From assembly GCA_965229345.1 (NCBI GenBank), contig OZ245872.1, forward strand, positions 124,001-188,000: a stretch of 64,000 bases of DNA, read 5' to 3'. The notes under the pieces were generated by a model. The model did no database searches, had not been told where the DNA came from, and saw only the letters and a program-made list of their open reading frames with translations. This document shows positions 23,447-31,285 of this stretch, in pieces. Origin of the DNA: PBB1 sp965229345 (GTDB lineage Bacteria; Pseudomonadota; Gammaproteobacteria; Burkholderiales; Burkholderiaceae_C). Within the stretch, counting starts at the first letter, position 1. Each line of letters opens with the position of its first letter. Made by a program: the position numbers and the translations under genes.

Positions 23447-24040
23447 CTGACGCACCTGCTCTACCTGCACGGCTTTCGATCGTCGCCGCAATCGACCAAG
23501 GCGCGCCAGTTCCGCGACTGGGTGCATGCGCACCGGCCCGACATCCACTGGTGGTGCCCGCAGCTGCCGCCGTCTCCGCGTGATGCGATCGCGCTGCTGA
23601 CGCAGGGCACGGCCGGGTGGCCGTTGGCGCAGACCGCCGTGATCGGCAGCTCGCTCGGCGGCTTCTATGCGACGGTGCTGGCCGAGCGCTGGACGCAGCC
23701 GGTGCGCATCGTGCTGCTGAACCCGGCTGTGCATCCCGCGCGCGATCTGGCCGACCGGATCGGAGAGACCACCGCCTGGCACAGCGACGAACCCTTCTTC
23801 TTCCGCCCTGAATTCATCACCGAGTTGCGCGAGATGACCCCGGCGCGCATCACCCAGCGCTCACGCTACTTCGCGGTCATTGCGAAAGGCGATGAGGTGC
23901 TCGACTGGCGCGAGATGGCAGCGCGCTACGCCGACGGCCCGATGCGGCTGCTCGACGGCAACGACCACGCGCTGAGCGACTTCGAGTCGTCCTTCAGCGC
24001 GGTGCGCGACTTTCTGGGTCTGGAGCGTCGCAGTGTCTGA
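23447..24040 (+). CDS. YqiA-like alpha/beta-hydrolase (esterase)
   Basis: The 197-residue product has the compact YqiA fold: LLYLHGFRSSPQSTKA at the start, nucleophile elbow GSSLGGFYA (Ser69), and GNDHALSDF supplying the catalytic histidine. The family acts on short acyl esters in vitro, and the physiological substrate is unknown. No ATG is near the conserved N-terminus. A CTG at 23447 with GAGGGG five bases upstream fits the family start. In-frame TTG (23309) or GTG (23318) starts would add over 40 low-complexity residues. An out-of-frame ATG at 23400 opens a 16-codon frame whose TGA overlaps the CTG (CTGA), so coupled initiation is conceivable. The stop abuts that of the next, convergent gene. 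Confidence 0.82.
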   Translation: MTHLLYLHGFRSSPQSTKARQFRDWVHAHRPDIHWWCPQLPPSPRDAIALLTQGTAGWPLAQTAVIGSSLGGFYATVLAERWTQPVRIVLLNPAVHPARDLADRIGETTAWHSDEPFFFRPEFITELREMTPARITQRSRYFAVIAKGDEVLDWREMAARYADGPMRLLDGNDHALSDFESSFSAVRDFLGLERRSV

Positions 24041-24247
24041 TCACCAGTTGATCAGGATCTTCACCACCGTGCCCCACACCCAGACGTTGAACCAGAAAAG
24101 CACGGCCGCGAAGGCATAACGGCGGAACTGGCGCGCACGTTTGAGCCACAGATCAATGCCCGTGCTGATGAAGATGACGAACGACACCAGGCTGATGCCA
24201 CCCATCAGCGTGACGATCGAGCCCATCACCCAAGCGAATACCACCAT
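24041..24247 (-). CDS. Small two-helix membrane protein of unknown function
   Basis: A 68-residue protein with two predicted membrane helices (about residues 3-28 and 44-66) joined by a basic loop (LWLKRARQFRRY), so the loop is probably cytoplasmic. I do not recognise the family. It is Trp- and Phe-rich at the end (FWFNVWVWGTVVKI). Its stop codon abuts the esterase stop exactly (TGATCA), so the two genes converge without a gap. It lies 50 bases downstream of lpxC on the same strand and could be the last gene of the ftsZ-lpxC transcript. The reading frame uses codons like its neighbours, which supports a real gene. Confidence 0.65.
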   Translation of the reverse strand: MVVFAWVMGSIVTLMGGISLVSFVIFISTGIDLWLKRARQFRRYAFAAVLFWFNVWVWGTVVKILINW

Positions 24248-24297
24248 GTCGTCAGACTTTCAGTTCACGGCCAGTTGCCGCGGTGGAAACACGCCGA

Positions 24298-25233
24298 TCA
24301 CCATGCCGGCGCCAGCTCGGCCAATCCCGCCGGGGCCTTCGATTCATCGGCAAAGGTGACGATCTCGAACGCGTCCTGATCGGCCAGCACCGCCAACACC
24401 AGCTTGCTGTTGAGCGCGTGGCCCGACTTGAACGCGCTGTAGGCGCCGATCAGCGGATGGCCGAACACATACAGGTCACCGATCGCATCGAGGATCTTGT
24501 GCTTGGCGAACTCGTCGCCATAACGCAGCCCGCCGCTGTTGAGCACCTTGTAGTCGTCCACCACCACCACGTTGTCGAGGCTGCCGCCCAGCCCCAGGCC
24601 GCGCGAGCGCATCATTTCAACGTCTTTCGTGAAGCCGAAGGTGCGGGCCCGCGCGATCTCGCGCTTGTACTGGCCCGACCCCATGTCGAACACCACGTGC
24701 TGCCCGGTCTGGTTGACAGCAGGATGGTCGAATGAAATCTCGAAGGTCAGCTTGTAGCCGTCGTACGGTTCGAGCCGCGCCCATTTCAGGCTGGCACCCT
24801 CACCCTCACGCACTTCCACGGGTTTGCGCAGGCGCAAGAAACGCTTCGGCGCAGCCTGCAGCTCGATGCCGGCGCTTTGCAGCAGGAACACGAACGAGGC
24901 CGCCGAGCCATCGAGGATGGGCACCTCTTCCGCGGTGATGTCGACGATCAGGTTGTCGATGCCCAGCCCCGCGCACGCCGACAGCAGGTGCTCGACGGTG
25001 TTGACCTTCGGCGCGCCAGGGTCTCCCCCGGGTGAGAGCGCGGTGGCCATGCGGGTGTCGCACACCGAAGCCGGGCGAACCGGAATGTCCACCGGCTGCG
25101 GCAGATCGACCCGGCGGAACACGACCCCGGTGTCGGGCGGCGCGGGCCGCAATGTCATCTCGACCCGCTGCCCGCCGTGCACGCCGACGCCGACAGCGCG
25201 CGTCAGGGATTGCAGTGTGCGTTGGGCCAGCAT
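24298..25233 (-). CDS. lpxC: UDP-3-O-acyl-N-acetylglucosamine deacetylase
   Basis: The 311-residue zinc enzyme catalyses the committed step of lipid A synthesis. It has the N-terminal QRTLQSLTRAVGVGVHGG, a zinc histidine in NTVEHLLSA (His82), the second and third ligands in AKHKILDAIGDLY, and the catalytic histidine in FKSGHALNSKL. The ATG at 25233 is preferred to the GTG one codon upstream. It lies 122 bases downstream of ftsZ, as in E. coli. E. coli LpxC is degraded by FtsH through its C-terminal tail; the tail here ends LAELAPAW, so turnover signals may be similar, which is only inference. Confidence 0.96.
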   Translation of the reverse strand: MLAQRTLQSLTRAVGVGVHGGQRVEMTLRPAPPDTGVVFRRVDLPQPVDIPVRPASVCDTRMATALSPGGDPGAPKVNTVEHLLSACAGLGIDNLIVDITAEEVPILDGSAASFVFLLQSAGIELQAAPKRFLRLRKPVEVREGEGASLKWARLEPYDGYKLTFEISFDHPAVNQTGQHVVFDMGSGQYKREIARARTFGFTKDVEMMRSRGLGLGGSLDNVVVVDDYKVLNSGGLRYGDEFAKHKILDAIGDLYVFGHPLIGAYSAFKSGHALNSKLVLAVLADQDAFEIVTFADESKAPAGLAELAPAW

Positions 25234-25287
25234 CACTTCATTCTAGAGAGGGCAACCCCAGCTGCGGTGTCATCAAGCCACGCCAAA

Positions 25288-25304
25288 GCCCGGGTGACCC
25301 GGGC
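25288..25304 (-). terminator. Possible weak terminator or attenuator between ftsZ and lpxC
   Basis: A perfect seven-base stem (GCCCGGG / CCCGGGC, three-base loop) lies 51 bases after the ftsZ stop on the minus strand. It is followed by only a short T tract (TTT), so termination would be partial at best. It could reduce read-through from ftsZ into lpxC. Confidence 0.35.
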
Positions 25305-25314
25305 CGAAGGCGGC

Positions 25315-25351
25315 GCCCCTTGGAGGCGGCAGCGCCAGCGACTGGGGGGCT
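25315..25351. repeat. GC-rich dispersed palindromic repeat, copy 1
   Basis: The segment has the form GCCCC-TTGG-AGGCGGC...GACTGGGGGGC, a pattern of C tract, GCxGC core and G tract. It resembles the element at 54341-54381 and the short palindromic intergenic repeats common in Comamonadaceae and relatives. It ends just before the ftsZ stop at 25356. The match is by eye and imperfect. Confidence 0.4.
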
Positions 25352-25355
25352 CCAT

Positions 25356-26564
25356 TCAGTCGGCCTGCTTGCGCAGGAACGCCGGAATCTCGATTTCGTC
25401 CATGCCATTGCTGGCCAGCGCGTCCACCTTGGCCGCCGCCGTGCGGGTGCGCCAGACGCTCGGCGTGTTCATGCCGCCATAGTCGGGGCTGGTCGCGATG
25501 CCGTGCGCGGTGCCCATGGTCTGGTTGATCTGGCTGTTCAGGATCGGCAGGTTGTCGGTCCCGGTGCGCAGCTGGCTGTGCACGAGATTGATCGGTGCCT
25601 GCTGGCGGCGCGCCGGGCTCAGGCCGGTGGCGATCACCGTCACGCGCAGCTGGTCGCCCAGGCTTTCGTCGTAGACGGTTCCGAAGATCACGTGCGCGTC
25701 CTCGGCCGCATAACGGCGGATGGTGTTCATCGCGTTCTTGCTTTCCGACAGCTTCAGCGTGCTGCGGTTGGCCGCGATCAGCACCAGCACACCCTTGGCA
25801 CCCGACAGGTCGATGCCTTCGAGCAGCGGGCAGGCCACGGCCGCGTCGGCCGCCTTGGTGGCACGGTCGGGACCGCCGGCCTGGGCCGTGCCCATCATCG
25901 CCTTGCCCGGCTCGCTCATCACCGTCTTCACGTCCTCGAAGTCGACGTTGACCATGCCGTGCATGTGGATGATGTCGCTGATGCCGCCGACCGCGTTCTT
26001 CAGCACATCGTTGGCCTCGGCGAAGGCCTGGTCCTGCGTCACGTCGTCGCCCAGCACCTCGAGCAGCTTCTCGTTGAGCACGACGATCAGCGAGTCGACG
26101 TTGGCTTCCAGTTCGGACAAGCCGACATCGGCCATCTTCATGCGACGGTTGCCCTCGAAGTCGAAGGGCTTGGTCACCACGCCCACGGTCAGGATGCCCA
26201 TTTCCTTCGCGATGCGCGCGATCACCGGTGCCGCGCCGGTGCCGGTGCCGCCGCCCATGCCGGCGGTGATGAACAACATGTTCGAGCCGACGATGGCCGC
26301 ACGGATGCGTTCTTCTGCTTCCAGGGCCGCGGCCTTGCCGACATCGGGCTTGGCGCCAGCGCCGAGTCCGCTGCTGCCGAGCTGGATCAGCTGGTGTGCC
26401 CCGGAGCGGTTGAGCGCCTGCGCATCGGTGTTGGCACACACGAATTCGACGCCCTGCACGCCCTGCGTGATCATGTGCTCGACCGCGTTGCCGCCGCCGC
26501 CGCCGACGCCGATCACCTTGATCTGCGTGCCGAGGTCAAATTCTTCGATCATTTCGATGGCCAT
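25356..26564 (-). CDS. ftsZ: Cell division protein FtsZ
   Basis: The 402-residue tubulin homologue polymerises with GTP into the Z ring. It has the tubulin signature GGGTGTG at 104-110, NTDAQAL and the T7 synergy region with DLSGAKGVLVLIAA. A Gln/Asn- and Ala-rich linker of about 50 residues precedes the conserved C-terminal peptide DEIEIPAFLRKQAD, which binds FtsA and ZipA. Start MAIEMIEEFD has a GGAG Shine-Dalgarno element seven bases upstream. It is the last fts gene of the cluster, after a 197-base gap from ftsA that is longer than any other gap in the cluster and may hold separate promoters. Confidence 0.98.
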   Translation of the reverse strand: MAIEMIEEFDLGTQIKVIGVGGGGGNAVEHMITQGVQGVEFVCANTDAQALNRSGAHQLIQLGSSGLGAGAKPDVGKAAALEAEERIRAAIVGSNMLFITAGMGGGTGTGAAPVIARIAKEMGILTVGVVTKPFDFEGNRRMKMADVGLSELEANVDSLIVVLNEKLLEVLGDDVTQDQAFAEANDVLKNAVGGISDIIHMHGMVNVDFEDVKTVMSEPGKAMMGTAQAGGPDRATKAADAAVACPLLEGIDLSGAKGVLVLIAANRSTLKLSESKNAMNTIRRYAAEDAHVIFGTVYDESLGDQLRVTVIATGLSPARRQQAPINLVHSQLRTGTDNLPILNSQINQTMGTAHGIATSPDYGGMNTPSVWRTRTAAAKVDALASNGMDEIEIPAFLRKQAD

Positions 26565-26761
26565 GTTGTTCTCCAGAGTAAGCAGTTGCCGTTAAAGGGT
26601 TCAGTGGTCAGGTCTAGCCAGGTCTTCGTTGTTCGCTGCGGTGGTCCGGGCCGAAGCCGTCGTCCACAGTCTTTGCTTTCAGGAAACCGGGAGGTGCGCG
26701 CGAGTGCACACGGGGTGCCGCGCGGATGCTGTGATGGGTGTTCGGGCGCATGGTTTCCGTC
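26565..26761 (-). promoter_or_regulatory. ftsA-ftsZ intercistronic region, probable site of extra ftsZ promoter(s)
   Basis: Every other junction in the dcw cluster overlaps or is under 15 bases, whereas here 197 bases separate ftsA and ftsZ. I see the ftsZ ribosome-binding site (CTGGAGAACAAC before the ATG) and an AT-richer stretch (CCCTTTAACGG), but no convincing -35/-10 pair. No small gene is evident in either strand. A dedicated promoter is inferred from the spacing and from other bacteria, where ftsZ has its own promoters. Confidence 0.35.
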
Positions 26762-27991
26762 TCAGAAGTTGCCCAGAAACCAGTCGCGCGCGCGGCCCAG
26801 CACCGTCTTGACGGAGCCGGCCTGCTGCGCCGCACGCAGACCGCGCGAGCGCGCCATGCGACCTTCCTCGAGCAGGCCCATCACGGTCGCCGAGCGGGTG
26901 TTGGCCACCATGTCCTGCAGCGCGCCGTGGTACAGCGGGGTGCCCTTGCGCACCGGCTTCAGGAAGATGTCTTCGCCCAGCTCGACCATGCCGGGCATCA
27001 CCGCCGCGCCACCGCAGATCACGATGCCCGAGGACAGCAGCTCCTCGTAGCCGGACTCGCGGATCACCTGGTGCACCAGTGAATAGATCTCCTCGATGCG
27101 CGGCTCGATCACGCCAGCCAGCGCCTGCCGGCTCAGCATGCGCGGTGGGCGGTCGCCCAGGCCGGGCACTTCGAGCTGATCGCTGGGGTCGGCCAGCAAT
27201 TGCTTGGCCACCCCGAACTCGACCTTGATCTCTTCGGCGTCCTTGGTCGGTGTGCGCAGCGCCATCGCGATGTCGCTGGTGATCAGGTCGCCGGCGATCG
27301 GGATCACCGCGGTATGGCGGATCGCGCCGTCGGTGAAGATCGCCACATCGGTGGTGCCGGCGCCGATGTCCACCAGCGCCACGCCCAGGTCCTTCTCGTC
27401 GTCGGTCAGCACCGCATGGCTGGAGGCACTGGGGTTGAGCACCAGCATGTCGACCTCGAGGCCACAGCGGCGCACGCACTTGATGATGTTCTCGGCCGCG
27501 CTCTGCGCCCCGGTGACGATGTGCACCTTCACTTCGAGTCGACCACCGCTCATGCCGATCGGCTCTTTCACCTCGTGGCCGTCGATGACGAATTCCTGAG
27601 GCTCGACCAGCAGCAGCCGCTGATCGTTCGGGATGTTGATCGCCTTGGCGGTCTCGACCACGCGCGCCACATCGACCGGCGTCACCTCCTTGTCGCGCAC
27701 GATCACCATGCCGGTGGAGTTCTGGCCACGGATGTGGCTGCCGGTGATGCCGGTGTAGACCCGCGTGATCTTGCAGTCGGCCATCATCTCGGCCTCTTTC
27801 AGCGCCTGCTGGATGCTCTGCACCGTGGCGTCGATGTTCACCACCACGCCGCGCTTGAGCCCATTGGCCGGCGCGCTGCCGAGGCCGGCCACGCGCAACT
27901 CGCCGTCGGGCAGCATCTCGGCCACGACCACCATCACCTTCGCGGTGCCGATGTCGAGCCCGACCACCAGATCTTTCAGTTCCTTGGCCAT
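26762..27991 (-). CDS. ftsA: Cell division protein FtsA
   Basis: The 409-residue actin-like ATPase tethers FtsZ to the membrane and recruits later divisome proteins. Phosphate-binding motifs are VVGLDIGTAKVMVVVAE near the start and VDIGAGTTDVAIF in the second half; the connecting adenosine region GIVICGGAAVMPGM is intact. The final RDWFLGNF is the amphipathic membrane-targeting helix. The ATG at 27991 (MAKELKDLVVGLDIG) is chosen because upstream residues overlap ftsQ. It starts 13 bases after the ftsQ stop and is followed by the 197-base gap before ftsZ. Confidence 0.97.
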   Translation of the reverse strand: MAKELKDLVVGLDIGTAKVMVVVAEMLPDGELRVAGLGSAPANGLKRGVVVNIDATVQSIQQALKEAEMMADCKITRVYTGITGSHIRGQNSTGMVIVRDKEVTPVDVARVVETAKAINIPNDQRLLLVEPQEFVIDGHEVKEPIGMSGGRLEVKVHIVTGAQSAAENIIKCVRRCGLEVDMLVLNPSASSHAVLTDDEKDLGVALVDIGAGTTDVAIFTDGAIRHTAVIPIAGDLITSDIAMALRTPTKDAEEIKVEFGVAKQLLADPSDQLEVPGLGDRPPRMLSRQALAGVIEPRIEEIYSLVHQVIRESGYEELLSSGIVICGGAAVMPGMVELGEDIFLKPVRKGTPLYHGALQDMVANTRSATVMGLLEEGRMARSRGLRAAQQAGSVKTVLGRARDWFLGNF

Positions 27992-28004
27992 CCGTTCCTC
28001 TCGC

Positions 28005-28838
28005 TCAATTCCTGTTCGCCGCGCCCGGGGCGGCCACCGTCGTGATGCCCCGCAGCCGCAATGCATAGCCGTCTCGGTGCCGCAGGTCGGCATAGACCAC
28101 CGGCGCCTGGAATGCCTGCGTCATCTGCGCCACCGTCGCGACGAACCGGTCTGCGCGCACCAGCACCTCGTCGTCGCTGCCCCGGCCCAGTTCGACCTTT
28201 GCGCCGGTGTCGAGCTCGATCGCCCAGGAGGCGCGGCCCGAAAGCCGCAGCGTGTCGATGTGACTGCCCTGCCGGTCGAACACCGCCTGCAGGCGCGTCA
28301 GCATCGACAACATCGCCGCCGAACTGCCGTCCGGCCCCTGGAGCGTGGGCAGGCTGTCGCCCTCGACATCGCCGACGTTCGCCTCGAACACCTCGCCATG
28401 CGAATTGACCAGTTGTTCGGCGGTGCCGTTGTCGTCCGCTTCGCGCCAGAGCGCGACGGGCCGGTGCTCTTCCAGCCGCACCGCGAGACGATTCGGCCAC
28501 ACCCGTTGCACCACCGCATGCCGCACCCAAGGCACCGTCTCGAAGGCCCGGCGCGCGGCCTGCAGATCGATGGTGAAGAAGTTGCCCCGCAGCGCAGGCA
28601 CTGCGTTGACCCGGATCGTCGCCACGCTGTTGCGCGTCAGGTCGCCGTCGAGGTGGATCATCCGCAGCGCAAAGATCGGCTGTCGGATCACGAGGTGCAG
28701 CGCCAGGGCCACCAGCACCAGCGCCGCCAGCACGTACAGGCCGTTGGCCGTCAGACGCATCCAGCGCACGTCGGCCGGCACCATGTCGGGCGCGACGCGA
28801 GGGGCGCTTCGTGATCGGATGAAGGTGGTGCTGGCCAT
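28005..28838 (-). CDS. ftsQ: Cell division protein FtsQ
   Basis: The 277-residue bitopic membrane protein joins FtsB and FtsL in the divisome regulatory complex. A short cytoplasmic N-terminus is followed by one helix (about residues 32-50: YVLAALVLVALALHLVI), then the periplasmic POTRA domain (RMIHLDGDLTRNSVATIR) and the beta domain with VQRVWPNRLAVRLEEHRPVA (core VWPNRLAVRLEE is typical). It starts nine bases after ddlB and ends 13 before ftsA. The usual C-terminal FtsB-binding region is present (DLRHRDGYALRL). Confidence 0.95.
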   Translation of the reverse strand: MASTTFIRSRSAPRVAPDMVPADVRWMRLTANGLYVLAALVLVALALHLVIRQPIFALRMIHLDGDLTRNSVATIRVNAVPALRGNFFTIDLQAARRAFETVPWVRHAVVQRVWPNRLAVRLEEHRPVALWREADDNGTAEQLVNSHGEVFEANVGDVEGDSLPTLQGPDGSSAAMLSMLTRLQAVFDRQGSHIDTLRLSGRASWAIELDTGAKVELGRGSDDEVLVRADRFVATVAQMTQAFQAPVVYADLRHRDGYALRLRGITTVAAPGAANRN

Positions 28839-28847
28839 GGTGGAGGG

Positions 28848-29840
28848 TCAGGCGGCCGGAGTAGCAGCCATCAGCGGCACCGCAGGCTGCGCATCGAGGC
28901 GGGCCTGGCTCGCGATCAGCAGACACAGCTGCGGGTAGTCGATGCCCATCGCCCGCGCCGACATCGGCACCAGCGAATGCGTCGTCATGCCGGGCGAGGT
29001 GTTCATCTCCAGCAGGAAGGGCTTGCGATCACGCGCGCGGATCATCAGATCGGCGCGGCCCCAGCCACGGCAGCCCAGCGTGCGGAAGGCAGCCAGAACG
29101 ATGCGCTGGATGTCACGCTCCTCGGCCTCGGGCAAGCCGCTCGGGACCTGGTACTTCACTTCGTCGGTGAAGTACTTGTTCTGGTAGTCGTATGCCCCCT
29201 CGGGCGCGACGATCTTCACGACCGGCAGCGCGCGCGCACAGGCGCCCTCGCCCAGCACCGGACACGTGACTTCCTCGCCTTCGATGAACTCCTCGCACAG
29301 CACATCGGGGTCGTACCGGGCGGCCAGACTGACGGCGTCCTGCATGCCCGAATAGCCCATCACCTTGGTCACCCCGATCGATGAGCCTTCGCGCGGCGGC
29401 TTGACGATCAGCGGCAGATCCAGTTCATCGGGCACGGTGCGCACACGCTCGCGCTGCTGCTCATCGACACCCAGGCACACCCAGCGTGGCGTGGGCAGGC
29501 TTTCAGCCAGCCAGACGCGCTTGGTCATCACCTTGTCCATGCAGATGGCAGACGCCATCACGCCGCTTCCGGTGTACGGGATACCCATCAGTTCGAGTGC
29601 GCCCTGGACCGTACCGTCCTCTCCGTGCCGGCCATGCAGCGAGATGAAGCAGCGATCGATGCCCAGTGGCTTCAGCTCGGCCAGATCACGCTGCGCCGGG
29701 TCGAACGCCTGCGCGTCCACGCCCAGCGACTGCAGCGCCGCCAGCACGCCGCTGCCCGACATCAGCGAGATGTCGCGCTCGGCCGAGGTGCCGCCCAGGA
29801 GCACAGCGACTTTTCCCAGGGCCTTCGGATCGATGCTCAT
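28848..29840 (-). CDS. ddlB: D-alanine--D-alanine ligase
   Basis: This 330-residue ATP-grasp enzyme makes the D-Ala-D-Ala dipeptide that MurF adds to the precursor. KVAVLLGGTSAERDISLMSG opens the N-terminal domain (core LLGGTSAERDISL). PREGSSIGVTKV is the ATP-grasp loop, and EMNTSPGMTTHSLVP holds the metal-binding and product-binding residues. It overlaps murC by four bases (ATGA). Its position between murC and ftsQ is the same as in E. coli. The C-terminus is about 20 residues longer than in E. coli DdlB and Ala-rich. Confidence 0.96.
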   Translation of the reverse strand: MSIDPKALGKVAVLLGGTSAERDISLMSGSGVLAALQSLGVDAQAFDPAQRDLAELKPLGIDRCFISLHGRHGEDGTVQGALELMGIPYTGSGVMASAICMDKVMTKRVWLAESLPTPRWVCLGVDEQQRERVRTVPDELDLPLIVKPPREGSSIGVTKVMGYSGMQDAVSLAARYDPDVLCEEFIEGEEVTCPVLGEGACARALPVVKIVAPEGAYDYQNKYFTDEVKYQVPSGLPEAEERDIQRIVLAAFRTLGCRGWGRADLMIRARDRKPFLLEMNTSPGMTTHSLVPMSARAMGIDYPQLCLLIASQARLDAQPAVPLMAATPAA

Positions 29841-31285
29841 GGGGCAACCTCCACCGGGGTGGCAATGGCATCGACACGCCCCCGCAGCTCCAGCACCAGC
29901 CCCGGCACCTGGCCGATGGAGCCCGCGCCCATCGAGACGAGCACATCGCCCGCACGCGCGTGGTCCAGGATGGCCTGAGGCAGCGTGGCGATGTCGTCGA
30001 CGAACACCGGATCGACCTTGCCCGCGACGCGCAGGGCACGCGCCAGCGCGCGGCCGTCGGCCGCCACGATCGGCGCCTCGCCGGCGGCATAGACCTCGGT
30101 GAGCAGCACCGCATCGGCGCTGCCGATCACCTTGACGAAATCCTCGAAGCAGTCGCGGGTGCGGGTGTAGCGGTGCGGCTGGAAGGCCAGCACCAGCCGG
30201 CGACCCGGGAACGCCCCGCGCGCCGCGGCCAGCGTCGCGGCCATCTCGACCGGGTGGTGACCATAGTCGTCGATCAGCGTGAAGCTGCCGGGCATGTCGT
30301 CTGCAGCGACCACCGGCACCTCGCCATAACGCTGGAAGCGGCGGTCGACGCCGCGGAACTCGGCCAGCCCGCGCACCATCGCCGCATCGGGCAATTCCAG
30401 CTCGGTGGCGACAGCGATCGCGGCCAGCGCATTGAGCACGTTGTGGTCGCCAGGCAGATTCAGCGTCACCTCGAGGTCGGGCATCGCGACACCGTTGCGG
30501 CGCTGCACCGTGAAGTGCATGCGCCCGGCTCGCGCCTGGACATCGACGGCACGCACCATCGCGTCGGCGCCGAAGCCGTAGGTGACGACCGGCCGCGAGA
30601 GCATCGGCATGATCGAGCGCACGCCCGGGTCGTCGCAGCAGATGACCGCTGCGCCATAGAACGGCATGCGGTGGACGAACTCGATGAACGCTTGCTTGAG
30701 CCGGCCCAGGTCGTGACCGTAGGTGTCCATGTGGTCGGCGTCGATGTTGGTCACCACCGCCATCACCGGCAGCAGGTTCAGGAACGACGCGTCGGACTCA
30801 TCGGCCTCGACGACGATGTGGTCGCCCGACCCCAGCCGCGAATTCGCACCGGCCGCGTTCAGCCGTCCGCCGATCACGAAGGTCGGGTCGAGCCCGGCCT
30901 CGGCCAGCACGCTGGTCACCAGGCTGGTGGTGGTGGTCTTGCCATGCGTGCCGGCGATCGCGATGCCCTTCTTCAGCCGCATCAGCTCGGCCAGCATCAC
31001 CGCCCGTGGCACCACCGGCACCCGCTTGGCGCGCGCGGCGATCACCTCGGGGTTGTCGGCTTTCACCGCGGTCGAGGTGACCACCGCTTCGGCGCCGTCA
31101 ATGTTCGACGCGTCATGGCCGACCGAGACCCGGATGCCCAGGCTGGCCAGTCGGCGCGAGGTGGCGCTGTCGCTGCTGTCCGAGCCCGACACGCCGTAGC
31201 CCAGGTTGTGCAGGATCTCGGCGATGCCACTCATGCCGGCACCGCCGATCCCAACGAAGTGGATGTGCTTGACAGCGTGCTTCAT
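29837..31285 (-). CDS. murC: UDP-N-acetylmuramate--L-alanine ligase
   Basis: The 482-residue ligase adds the first amino acid, L-alanine, to UDP-MurNAc. The Rossmann motif IHFVGIGGAGMSGIAEIL, the ATP loop GTHGKTTTTSL and DDYGHHPVEMAAT are all typical of MurC. FQPHRYTRTRDCFEDF lies in the C-terminal domain. The start overlaps the murG stop by four bases and its stop overlaps the ddlB start by four. Together with Mpl at 21910-23304 this gives de novo and recycling entry points into the same pathway. Confidence 0.97.
   Translation of the reverse strand: MKHAVKHIHFVGIGGAGMSGIAEILHNLGYGVSGSDSSDSATSRRLASLGIRVSVGHDASNIDGAEAVVTSTAVKADNPEVIAARAKRVPVVPRAVMLAELMRLKKGIAIAGTHGKTTTTSLVTSVLAEAGLDPTFVIGGRLNAAGANSRLGSGDHIVVEADESDASFLNLLPVMAVVTNIDADHMDTYGHDLGRLKQAFIEFVHRMPFYGAAVICCDDPGVRSIMPMLSRPVVTYGFGADAMVRAVDVQARAGRMHFTVQRRNGVAMPDLEVTLNLPGDHNVLNALAAIAVATELELPDAAMVRGLAEFRGVDRRFQRYGEVPVVAADDMPGSFTLIDDYGHHPVEMAATLAAARGAFPGRRLVLAFQPHRYTRTRDCFEDFVKVIGSADAVLLTEVYAAGEAPIVAADGRALARALRVAGKVDPVFVDDIATLPQAILDHARAGDVLVSMGAGSIGQVPGLVLELRGRVDAIATPVEVAP

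Noticed and set aside
23400..23450. A 16-codon frame starting at ATG 23400 as a gene of its own
   Set aside because: Too short to support as a gene; kept only as a possible leader for the esterase.
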